Shown here: in pieces, positions 1 through 5,161 of the stretch
Numbering within the stretch: position 1 is the stretch's first letter
Layout: each line of letters opens with the position of its first letter
Source of the DNA: Chloroflexota bacterium
GTDB taxonomy: Bacteria; Chloroflexota; Anaerolineae; Anaerolineales; Anaerolineaceae
Reading direction: 5' to 3'
NCBI GenBank assembly: GCA_012797215.1
Contig: JAAZPN010000007.1
Coordinates: forward strand, 1 to 5,161
DNA length: 5,161 nt
Position numbers and translations under genes: made by a program
The notes under the pieces: model-generated
The model's database searches: none
Told to the model about the DNA's origin: nothing
What the model saw: only the letters and a program-made list of their open reading frames with translations

Positions 1-1
1 G

Positions 2-1582
2 CTGCTTGAAAGCGAAGCAGGAGCGGCAGCGCTGGCTTATCTGCGGCGCAGAGGGCTGACCGACACCACCATAAAAATTTGGGGTCTGGGTTACGCCCCC
101 TCAGGATGGGATGAGCTGACCAAACACCTGACGCGCAAAGGCTACACCAAAGACCATTTGCTTCGCGCTGGCTTGCTGACCGAGCGCGACGACGGCGATA
201 CCTACGACAAGTTCCGCCACCGCCTGATGTTCCCAATCCGCGACACATACGGTAAAATGGCTGGCTTTGGCGGCAGAGTGCTAAACCCAGATGACGTACC
301 CAAGTACCTCAACTCTCCGCGCACCGAACTGTTTGACAAAGGGCGGCTGCTTTACGGACTGGACCTGGCGCGTCAGGAAATCCGCAGGACTGAACAGGCA
401 GTCATCGTTGAAGGGTATATGGATGTGATTGGCCTGCACCAGGCTGGTTTTGGAAACGCGGTATCCCCGATGGGCACCGCCTTAACAGAGGACCAGTTCA
501 AACTGCTAAAAAAGTTCACGCGCAATATTGTGTTAGCGCTCGACCCGGATGCCGCGGGTGAGAAAGCAACCCTGCGCGGCCTGGAAACCGCCCGGAAAAC
601 CATGGACCAGGACGATCAGCCGACTTTCGACTCACGCGGCTTACTGCATTTTGAAGGTCGGCTGAAAGCGGATATCCGCGTCACAACCTTACCCGACGCT
701 CAAGACCCGGACGAAATCGCGTTGTCTGACCCGGAAGCCTGGCGGAAAATTGCCTCTGAAGCCAAACCGGTCGTCGTGCACGTCATGGAAACCCTGGCTG
801 CCGCGCAGGACATTAATGACGCCAAGGTCAAACGCGAGATTGCCGCGCAAGTGCTGCCGCTGATTGAGGATGTTGGAGACATGGTGGAGCGCGAGGCCTA
901 TCGCCAACAATTGGCACGATTGCTGCGGGTCGATGAGCGTACGTTGGTGCTTGCCAACCCGGTGCAACGGCGCAGCCGCCGCAGCGCGGAAGAACGCGGC
1001 CGCACTGGGATTGAGACCAGTTTAAATGCCATCACCGAGAAGGCGCGCAGCAACCGTTTGTTGGAAGAACAGGCGCTGCGCATGCTTGTGCAGCAGCCAT
1101 ATTCACTCAATGACCTCAATAAATCCCTGGGTTTGCTGCGCGTACCGCAGTTTAGTGAAGACGATTTTGTGGAAAGCGACTTTCGGCAGGCTTTCAGGGT
1201 GGTGCTCGAAAGCATCCGGCAGGACCAGCTCTCGCCGGAAGATTACCTGGCTGAAAACCTGCCTGATTTATCCGCCGCGGAAGAAAGCGCCGGCATGATA
1301 GAAAAAGCGCTGCCCCCCAGCCCGCAAAAACGTCTGGCGGACCAGGTACGAACAGCCTTGCGCATCAAGCGCAGCCATCTGGAAACTCGCATCCAGGAAA
1401 TACTGTTTCTGCAATCGGAATTGGAGGAGAAACGCTATTCTGATGAGGAAGCAGAAGTCTTGCTGACAGAACTGATTGTTCAGCGAAGAGTGCTGGATGA
1501 GGCGATGAAATCCAAACTTTCTGGCGGCGATGGCCAAGAGGAACGTAAACCCAGGCGAAAGCTTGTGATTAAGGGGAAATGA
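2..1582 (+). CDS. dnaG: DNA primase DnaG, 5'-truncated by the window edge
   Basis: DnaG makes the short RNA primers that start lagging-strand DNA synthesis, working with the replicative helicase DnaB. The reading frame is open from base 2, so the gene enters from the left. The visible 526 residues lack the N-terminal zinc-binding domain and the start of the polymerase core, roughly 130 residues. The basic subdomain of the core shows FRHR, FGGR and KYLNSP (fragment residues about 71-106). The Toprim domain follows with VEGYMD, whose glutamate codon is at 410-412, and DPDAAG, whose aspartates are at 542-544 and 548-550; these match the metal-binding acidic residues of the family. DPDE follows the LPDAQ stretch. 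About 23 extra residues (bases 602-670) sit inside Toprim before that segment. The last ~190 residues are helical and should be the helicase-interacting domain, ending in a basic tail. A TTG at 158 could look like a start, but homology continues upstream of it, so it is internal. The stop lies 3 bases before the sigma factor gene, implying one operon. Confidence 0.96.
   Translation: MLESEAGAAALAYLRRRGLTDTTIKIWGLGYAPSGWDELTKHLTRKGYTKDHLLRAGLLTERDDGDTYDKFRHRLMFPIRDTYGKMAGFGGRVLNPDDVPKYLNSPRTELFDKGRLLYGLDLARQEIRRTEQAVIVEGYMDVIGLHQAGFGNAVSPMGTALTEDQFKLLKKFTRNIVLALDPDAAGEKATLRGLETARKTMDQDDQPTFDSRGLLHFEGRLKADIRVTTLPDAQDPDEIALSDPEAWRKIASEAKPVVVHVMETLAAAQDINDAKVKREIAAQVLPLIEDVGDMVEREAYRQQLARLLRVDERTLVLANPVQRRSRRSAEERGRTGIETSLNAITEKARSNRLLEEQALRMLVQQPYSLNDLNKSLGLLRVPQFSEDDFVESDFRQAFRVVLESIRQDQLSPEDYLAENLPDLSAAEESAGMIEKALPPSPQKRLADQVRTALRIKRSHLETRIQEILFLQSELEEKRYSDEEAEVLLTELIVQRRVLDEAMKSKLSGGDGQEERKPRRKLVIKGK
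1571..1576 (+). promoter_or_regulatory. Ribosome binding site of the sigma factor gene
   Basis: AAGGGG lies inside the last codons of dnaG, 9 bases before the ATG at 1586. It supports that start and suggests translation of the sigma factor is coupled to that of primase. Confidence 0.65.
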
Positions 1583-1585
1583 TTT

Positions 1586-3046
1586 ATGGACGATAATATC
1601 CAGTTTGAGGGAGATGACGAAGAAAAGTTCGATGATGAGGGTGACACCCAGGAGAATCTCTCCGCCGCGGAAGTTTATATACCGGAAGAGGAAAGCGGCA
1701 GCCAGACTGAAGAGCCCATTCAGCTTTACTTGCGGGAAATAAACCGCAGCCGCCTGTTAGAATCCGAAGAAGAGTTTCAGCTGGCCATCTGTATACAGGC
1801 CGAAAAATACCTTCACCTATTCCTCAAATCTGATGATACGCTGAAATTATCCGGCCTGTACGCCTCCATTTTGCTCATGGCGGAAAAAATACGCTCGGCT
1901 GCAGAAGCGGTCAGCTCGCCCGCGCCTGATTTCGCGCGGGTCTTAGCGGAAGCCGCAGCATTGAGGAAGAACTACCTGGAAGCGCTGCCTTCATATACCC
2001 ACAGCTTCTTGAAAGATGAGCGCTGGAAACAGGACGTTGAGTGGCAAAACCTGGCCAAGTTTTTATGTTCCTTGCTCACCGCGGCCTATTTATTGCCCAG
2101 GCAGTTTTTGACCACTGCCGCTGAAATCACCGGGAAAATTGGCAGATTACCCGTTTGGGATGAGGTATCGGAAGCTCAACCAGGGGATGAAGAAATGCAG
2201 GCCAGCGCCAGGCAGGTGCGTGAGATTGCCAGGTTAGCCCGCCGCGACCTGGTCGAATACAATCTGCGCCTGGTGGTGAGCGTGGCTAAACGCTACACCG
2301 GCAGAGGAATTAACATCGAGGATCTCATCCAGGAAGGCAACCTGGGTTTGCTGCGGGCAGTGGAGAAGTTTGACCCGGCGCGCGGATTTCGTTTCAGCAC
2401 TTATGCCACCTGGTGGATAAGGCAGTCCGTCAGTCGTCATATCCTGGAATACGCGCGAACCATTCGCATCCCGGTTCACATGGTGGAGTCTATAAGCAAG
2501 TTGATTAAGGCTCAGCACGCATTGGTTCAGGAGCTGGGTCGGGAACCGAACTTCTCGGAGATTGCGGTGGCTTCTGGATTGATGGCGCCAGAAGATGAAC
2601 TTGAAATCCGGCGGCACGCCTATGCGCGTGAAGCATTGCCCGCGGATCTGCTGCGGCGCTGGGATGACGCCACAGAAAAAGTGGAACAAATTCTAAAGAC
2701 GAGCGAAGAACCGGTTTCATTGGAGAGCCCGGTTGGTGATGAAGAAAACAGCACCCTGGGGGATTATATCGAAGACGCGGACGCGCCAGAACCGATGGAA
2801 GCTGTCATTCTGGAGAGCCTGCGGGAAAGCGTGCGCCAGTCTCTGGATGACCTGACTGATAAAGAGCGTGAGGTTTTGGAACTGCGTTTTGGCTTGGTCG
2901 ACGGCGTGTACCATTCACTTGAAGAAGTCAGCGAAAAGTTTGGACTGACCCGCGAACGCATCCGCCAGATTGAAAGCTCGGCCTTGCGAAAGCTGCGGGA
3001 CCCCCGCCGCATGAATTCTTTGCGGGATTTTTTCCAAAGCTCCTGA
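1586..3046 (+). CDS. rpoD: RNA polymerase sigma factor, sigma-70 family, primary (RpoD/SigA) type
   Basis: This protein directs RNA polymerase to promoters and opens the -10 DNA. It has 486 residues. An acidic N-terminus (1-40) stands where region 1.1 would be. Region 1.2 is at 42-71 ([11 protein letters not shown]). A helical stretch at 72-215 is not conserved in sigma-70 proteins I know. Regions 2.1-2.4 are at 216-300, with [37 protein letters not shown] and [10 protein letters not shown]. Region 3 is at about 300-400 and includes the region 3.2 finger [17 protein letters not shown]. Region 4 is at about 410-485, with the helix-turn-helix TRERIRQIE at 455-463. The melting tryptophans W276 and W277 and the -35 contact residues R456, E457 and R460 are kept. 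Region 2.4 reads [10 protein letters not shown], where primary factors usually have AITRAIADQA. An extra ~28 residues at 334-361 interrupt region 3. The position directly after dnaG argues for the housekeeping factor; a group 2 paralogue is the alternative. Confidence 0.93.
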   Translation: MDDNIQFEGDDEEKFDDEGDTQENLSAAEVYIPEEESGSQTEEPIQLYLREINRSRLLESEEEFQLAICIQAEKYLHLFLKSDDTLKLSGLYASILLMAEKIRSAAEAVSSPAPDFARVLAEAAALRKNYLEALPSYTHSFLKDERWKQDVEWQNLAKFLCSLLTAAYLLPRQFLTTAAEITGKIGRLPVWDEVSEAQPGDEEMQASARQVREIARLARRDLVEYNLRLVVSVAKRYTGRGINIEDLIQEGNLGLLRAVEKFDPARGFRFSTYATWWIRQSVSRHILEYARTIRIPVHMVESISKLIKAQHALVQELGREPNFSEIAVASGLMAPEDELEIRRHAYAREALPADLLRRWDDATEKVEQILKTSEEPVSLESPVGDEENSTLGDYIEDADAPEPMEAVILESLRESVRQSLDDLTDKEREVLELRFGLVDGVYHSLEEVSEKFGLTRERIRQIESSALRKLRDPRRMNSLRDFFQSS

Positions 3047-3075
3047 ATCTTTTCCCCTCACGGAACAAACCAAAA

Positions 3076-3102
3076 AAAGAGCCCGGGGTCACCGGGCTCT
3101 TT
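3076..3102. terminator. Rho-independent terminator shared by two convergent genes
   Basis: A perfect 11-base-pair stem (AAAGAGCCCGG pairing with CCGGGCTCTTT) closes a 5-base loop, GGTCA. Read on the minus strand, the stem runs into seven consecutive T, the ideal form for the DUF2202 gene that ends at 3110. Read on the plus strand, only three T follow before G, so it is a weaker stop for the sigma factor transcript. It lies 30 bases after the sigma stop and fills most of the gap between the two genes. Confidence 0.9.
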
Positions 3103-3109
3103 GTAAAGC

Positions 3110-3754
3110 TTATCTCCTGCCGCGGCAGCCGCGCATGGGACCTCTCCCCGTCTGGTAGGTCTCCAACTTTTCGGGTGTCATCACCTGGGGTTCATAAACC
3201 TCATTGGTGAGATTCTCAAGCCCGCGCACGAACGCGTTCAGGTGCATGGTTGAACCCATGAGCAGGCGGCGGTACGCGCGCTGTACATCCGCGTGGGTGC
3301 TTTCTGAGATGGCTTTTTCAAGGTCAAGGATATCCAACTCCTCGATGTACGCGCCGACCCTCAGGGCTTCTTCTTCGGATTCCGAACCTCTGGCGACCAG
3401 GTCATCATAGAGCTGGTCGAATTCGGGGTCTCCGAACTCGCCTTCAGCAAGCTGGTCAAGGTCTGAACTGATGCCATAGTCGCCCAGGAGGGCTGACATC
3501 TGGTTGAAATGATGGGTTTCGCTCCGCGCGATGCGCTGGAAGGGGGCAGTATCCCATTTTTCGTACAGCGCCAGATAAACATCGTGGGCAAGTTTTTCCT
3601 CCGCGGCCATGCGCAGGAGGGTGGCGCGTTCTGCTTCGCTAAGATCCTCAGGGGTGTCGGTCTGCGCACTGGCCGGCGCAACAACTGCGCTTAAACCCAC
3701 AGCAGCCAGTGCAAAAGCCAGGCTGAGCAGTAATATTTTCGTGATTGTTTTCAT
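3110..3754 (-). CDS. Secreted DUF2202 ferritin-like protein
   Basis: The product has 214 residues. Residues 1-30 form a classical signal peptide: MKTITK, a hydrophobic core LLLSLAFALAAVGL, then APASA before QTD. The mature protein should therefore be exported. Residues about 40-192 match the DUF2202 family, which belongs to the ferritin-like fold, as recalled from its consensus. The hallmarks are AAEEKLAHDVYLALYEKW (50-67), SETHH (78-82), YIEELDILDLEKAI (136-149), GSTMHLNAFVRGLE (167-180) and YEPQVM (187-192). E52 or E53, E79 with H82 (ExxH), E138 or E139, and H171 are candidate metal ligands, placed as in four-helix diiron proteins; metal binding is inference. The tail is basic and glycine-rich with one cysteine (C210). 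The biochemical role of the family is not established as far as I know. The frame stays open upstream to 4126, but the ATG at 3754 has GGAG six bases before it and begins the signal peptide, so it was chosen. The gene appears to be transcribed alone. Confidence 0.9.
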   Translation of the reverse strand: MKTITKILLLSLAFALAAVGLSAVVAPASAQTDTPEDLSEAERATLLRMAAEEKLAHDVYLALYEKWDTAPFQRIARSETHHFNQMSALLGDYGISSDLDQLAEGEFGDPEFDQLYDDLVARGSESEEEALRVGAYIEELDILDLEKAISESTHADVQRAYRRLLMGSTMHLNAFVRGLENLTNEVYEPQVMTPEKLETYQTGRGPMRGCRGRR

Positions 3755-3760
3755 TGTTTG

Positions 3761-3764
3761 CTCC
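3761..3764 (-). promoter_or_regulatory. Ribosome binding site that fixes the DUF2202 start
   Basis: GGAG on the minus strand is six bases before the ATG at 3754. It picks this ATG over the in-frame ATG at 3766 and over the long upstream open frame. Confidence 0.65.
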
Positions 3765-3777
3765 ATTTCGTTATAAT

Positions 3778-3790
3778 GAGGAAAATCCTC
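3778..3790. repeat. Short inverted repeat in the DUF2202 leader
   Basis: GAGGA and TCCTC flank an AAA spacer, a 5-base-pair dyad in the upstream region of the minus-strand gene. It lies about where transcription would begin if the weak promoter at 3798-3825 is real. It could be an operator or a small leader hairpin. A chance occurrence in an AT-rich spacer is also possible. Confidence 0.25.
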
Positions 3791-3797
3791 TGTTCTT

Positions 3798-3825
3798 AAT
3801 TTATCAGACGCACATTGATTTTCAA
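3798..3825 (-). promoter_or_regulatory. Possible sigma-70 promoter for the DUF2202 gene
   Basis: On the minus strand, TTGAAA (3825-3820) is followed after 16 bases by TAAATT (3803-3798), 4 of 6 matches to the -10 consensus. It would start transcription about 35-40 bases before the DUF2202 ATG. The region is AT-rich, so chance matches are likely. A plus-strand TATATT at 3826-3831 could be a -10 for the opposite gene, but it has no good -35. Confidence 0.3.
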
Positions 3826-3867
3826 TATATTTTTTATGAAGAAATTGTGAAGATCCCGTGGGTATCC

Positions 3868-3873
3868 AGGAGA
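3868..3873 (+). promoter_or_regulatory. Ribosome binding site of the alkyltransferase-like gene
   Basis: AGGAGA stands 10 bases before the ATG at 3884, slightly long spacing but the only purine-rich match there. It supports this ATG. Confidence 0.55.
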
Positions 3874-3883
3874 AGCAGCAGTT

Positions 3884-4228
3884 ATGACAACTCATGCATT
3901 GGATAATGAGATAAATCCCGGGCAATTGCCTCTTTATCAGCGGATTTACCTGCTTGTTAAACAAATCCCAGCAGGAAAAGTGGCGACTTATGGTCAGATT
4001 GCACGCATGGTCGGGGGCTGCTCGGCGCGCATGGTGGGTTTCGCCATGAGCGCGCTGCGCGATGGGCGCGACCCGGAAGTCCCCTGGCAACGGATTATCA
4101 ACGCGCAGGGGCGCATCAGCCTGCACGGCATTGGCTCCGCGGAGCAGCGCTTCCTTTTGGAGGATGAAGGGGTAGTTTTTGACGAAGCAGATCGCGTGGA
4201 TTTCGACCTTTACGGTTGGGAGGGGTGA
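3884..4228 (+). CDS. Alkyltransferase-like (ATL) protein, MGMT-family DNA-binding domain without the catalytic Cys
   Basis: This 114-residue protein is the DNA-binding domain of O6-alkylguanine-DNA alkyltransferase standing alone. Visible features are IPAGKVATYGQIARMVG (28-44), with Y36 at the position of the nucleotide-flipping tyrosine. SARMVGFAMSALRDG (47-61) is the recognition helix, with R49 at the arginine-finger position. The active-site loop VPWQRIINAQGRIS (66-79) follows, and the C-terminus is YGWEG. In true methyltransferases the loop carries PCHR; here W68 replaces the methyl-accepting Cys and Q69 replaces His. ATL proteins such as E. coli YbaZ have PWHR. They bind alkylated guanine without repairing it and pass the lesion to nucleotide excision repair, which is the likely role here. 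There is no N-terminal methyltransferase-like domain, and the protein acts in the cytoplasm on DNA. It is the first gene of a rightward cluster, with the GNAT gene 35 bases downstream. Confidence 0.92.
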   Translation: MTTHALDNEINPGQLPLYQRIYLLVKQIPAGKVATYGQIARMVGGCSARMVGFAMSALRDGRDPEVPWQRIINAQGRISLHGIGSAEQRFLLEDEGVVFDEADRVDFDLYGWEG

Positions 4229-4249
4229 GGTCTTATGGCGTTCTGCCGC

Positions 4250-4256
4250 AAAGGAG
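4250..4256 (+). promoter_or_regulatory. Ribosome binding site that fixes the GTG start of the GNAT gene
   Basis: AAAGGAG is a near-perfect anti-16S match, 7 bases before GTG at 4264. It favours that start over the TTG at 4216, which would overlap the end of the upstream gene and has no such site. Confidence 0.8.
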
Positions 4257-4263
4257 CATCAGA

Positions 4264-5139
4264 GTGACAATCACAGAATCTCCGCTTTCGCTCACCTTTC
4301 ACGCGCTTCTGGCTGACTTTTATGGGCTGGTAGTACCCTGGTTGGAACAAAACGAGGAGAGGTACGCGCTTCCTTTAGGTCTTTGCCAACGCTTACAGCA
4401 CAGCGCGCAAGCCGACCAACACAAGCCTTTGTTGGTAAGCGTCAGCTCGGAGGCCGGCAAACCGCGCGCGTCCGCGCTGCGCATAGGCGCGCACTACCTG
4501 ATTGTGCAGTCAGAGCCCTTGTGCGAACAGGCTCTGGAGCTGCTTGCGCATTCTCTTGCGGAGCAGGGCATTGTTCTGCCGGGGGTCACTGGCGTGTCGG
4601 AAGCGAGCGATTGCTTTGCCCGCTTCTGGGAAGCCCGCACGGGAACCCAGGCAAAACTGGAAACTTGCCAACGGGCTTACGCTCTAAGGGAGCTAAACCC
4701 ACTGCGTCAACCCGCGGGGTCTATGGAACCAGCGCAGCCCAGACACGCCCTGCTCATTTTCGCGGGGATCAACAAGATGATTGCGGAAACGGCATCTGGG
4801 AACCAGGCGGCCTGGACGCTGCAGGACGTCAGCGCTTGCATTCATGATGGGGTATGCTACCTGTGGTTTGCGGGGAATGAGGTGGCATCGATGGCTTTCT
4901 ATAACCGTCCCACGCGGCGCTCGATCGCAATAAGCGGGGTTTACACCTTTCCCTCAAAACGCGGACAGGGTTATGCAACCGCGCTGGTGGCGGGGATGTG
5001 TGGGCAGGCGCTGGCTGACGGGCGGGAGTTTGTCACGCTATTCACCGATAAACAGAATCTGGTCAGCAACGCTGTCTATCAGCATGTTGGCTTTTACCCG
5101 GTGTGCGATTACCATCAGTATGCATTTTCGCGCCTTTGA
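4264..5139 (+). CDS. GNAT-family N-acetyltransferase (COG3393-like), two-part protein
   Basis: The product has 291 residues from a GTG start chosen for its strong ribosome binding site. The C-terminal part (about 185-291) is a GNAT fold. A strand at 222-229 (AISGVYTF) leads into the acetyl-CoA pyrophosphate loop KRGQGYATAL (232-241), the family's R-x-x-G-x-A pattern. It is followed by FVTLFTD (256-262), NLVSNAVYQHVGF (265-277) and PVCDYHQYAF (279-288). These match predicted acetyltransferases of the COG3393 kind as I know them. The N-terminal part (1-160) contains VLPGVTGVSEASDCFARFW (104-122), which is also seen in that group. It looks like a degenerate GNAT-like or substrate-binding half without an acetyl-CoA loop. 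The substrate cannot be told from the sequence; small amines, peptides or an antibiotic are all possible. The gene follows the ATL gene by 35 bases and is probably in one transcript with it. A further gene appears to start inside its last 20 bases. Confidence 0.88.
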   Translation: MTITESPLSLTFHALLADFYGLVVPWLEQNEERYALPLGLCQRLQHSAQADQHKPLLVSVSSEAGKPRASALRIGAHYLIVQSEPLCEQALELLAHSLAEQGIVLPGVTGVSEASDCFARFWEARTGTQAKLETCQRAYALRELNPLRQPAGSMEPAQPRHALLIFAGINKMIAETASGNQAAWTLQDVSACIHDGVCYLWFAGNEVASMAFYNRPTRRSIAISGVYTFPSKRGQGYATALVAGMCGQALADGREFVTLFTDKQNLVSNAVYQHVGFYPVCDYHQYAFSRL

Positions 5140-5161
5140 ACTGGGAGACGAACCTGCGAAC
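5120..5161 (+). CDS. Probable start of a further gene, cut by the window edge (possibly GNAT-like)
   Basis: An ATG at 5120 opens a frame different from the GNAT gene, running 14 codons to the last base: MHFRAFELGDEPAN. Its first 20 bases overlap the end of the GNAT gene, as is common in tightly packed operons. The pattern of a beta-strand R-x-F followed by a short GDE-type loop resembles the opening of many GNAT acetyltransferases, so a second acetyltransferase is plausible. No good ribosome binding site precedes the ATG, so it would rely on translational coupling. The evidence is short, and a chance open frame cannot be excluded. Confidence 0.42.
   Translation, partial: MHFRAFELGDEPAN

Noticed and set aside
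158..160. TTG as the start of dnaG
   Set aside because: The frame is open to base 2 and encodes conserved primase sequence (YLRRRGL, GLGYAP) before it, so the true start lies outside the window.
1271..1670. Repeated TCCGCCGCGG at 1271 and 1661
   Set aside because: Both copies lie in coding sequence as Ser-Ala-Ala-Glu codons (SAAE) of two different proteins; GC-rich codon choice explains them.
2234..2689. 151-codon open frame on the minus strand
   Set aside because: It lies wholly antisense to sigma regions 2 and 3, whose protein sequence is strongly conserved; its own translation shows no known motif.
3755..4126. N-terminal extension of the DUF2202 frame by 124 residues
   Set aside because: The extension runs antisense through the start of the ATL gene, has no recognisable domain, and would bury a clear signal peptide and ribosome binding site inside the protein.
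4216..4263. TTG start giving the GNAT protein 16 more residues
   Set aside because: It overlaps the end of the ATL gene and has no well-placed ribosome binding site, whereas GTG at 4264 has AAAGGAG at ideal spacing.
4235..4267. Ten-codon open frame (MAFCRKGASE) ending in a GTGA overlap with the GNAT start, in frame with the ATL gene after its stop
   Set aside because: It has no ribosome binding site of its own and contains that of the GNAT gene. A coupling leader peptide is possible, but nothing in the sequence favours it over chance.
4383..4847. 154-codon plus-strand open frame inside the GNAT gene
   Set aside because: Its translation is rich in Ala, Arg and Gly as expected from an out-of-frame reading of GC-rich coding DNA, and the GNAT frame carries the conserved motifs.

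Overview
The window suggests a free-living bacterium of moderately high GC, most likely a member of the Chloroflexota (Anaerolineae-like). This placement is inference. It rests on a dnaG–sigma-70 gene pair with no rpsU between them, a primase with an extra segment in its Toprim domain, and a primary-type sigma factor with long lineage-type insertions. A small MGMT-like protein with Trp in place of the catalytic Cys and a COG3393-like GNAT enzyme also fit. No phage, transposon, CRISPR array, rRNA or tRNA is visible.

Layout. Bases 2-1582 (+) hold the 3' part of dnaG (DNA primase). It lacks its zinc-binding domain because the window edge cuts it. Three bases after its stop, bases 1586-3046 (+) encode a sigma-70 family factor with recognisable regions 1.2, 2, 3 and 4. 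The pair looks like the 3' end of a macromolecular-synthesis type operon. A strong hairpin at 3076-3102 ends this unit and also the convergent gene that follows.

Bases 3110-3754 (-) encode a secreted DUF2202 ferritin-like protein with a clear signal peptide. A short AT-rich divergent spacer (3755-3883) separates it from a rightward cluster. That cluster contains an alkyltransferase-like protein (3884-4228), a two-part GNAT acetyltransferase with a GTG start (4264-5139), and the first 14 codons of a probable further gene (from 5120) that overlaps the GNAT gene's end.

How they work together. dnaG and the sigma factor are housekeeping genes for priming of replication and for promoter recognition, and are probably translated from one transcript. 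The alkyltransferase-like protein would flag alkylated guanines for repair. The acetyltransferase downstream is probably co-transcribed, but its substrate cannot be read from the sequence. The DUF2202 protein is transcribed on its own and acts outside the cytoplasm. I see no convincing new multi-gene system. The points most worth a second look are the unusual sigma region 2.4, the Cys-less alkyltransferase-like protein next to a GNAT gene, and the probable truncated gene at the right edge.
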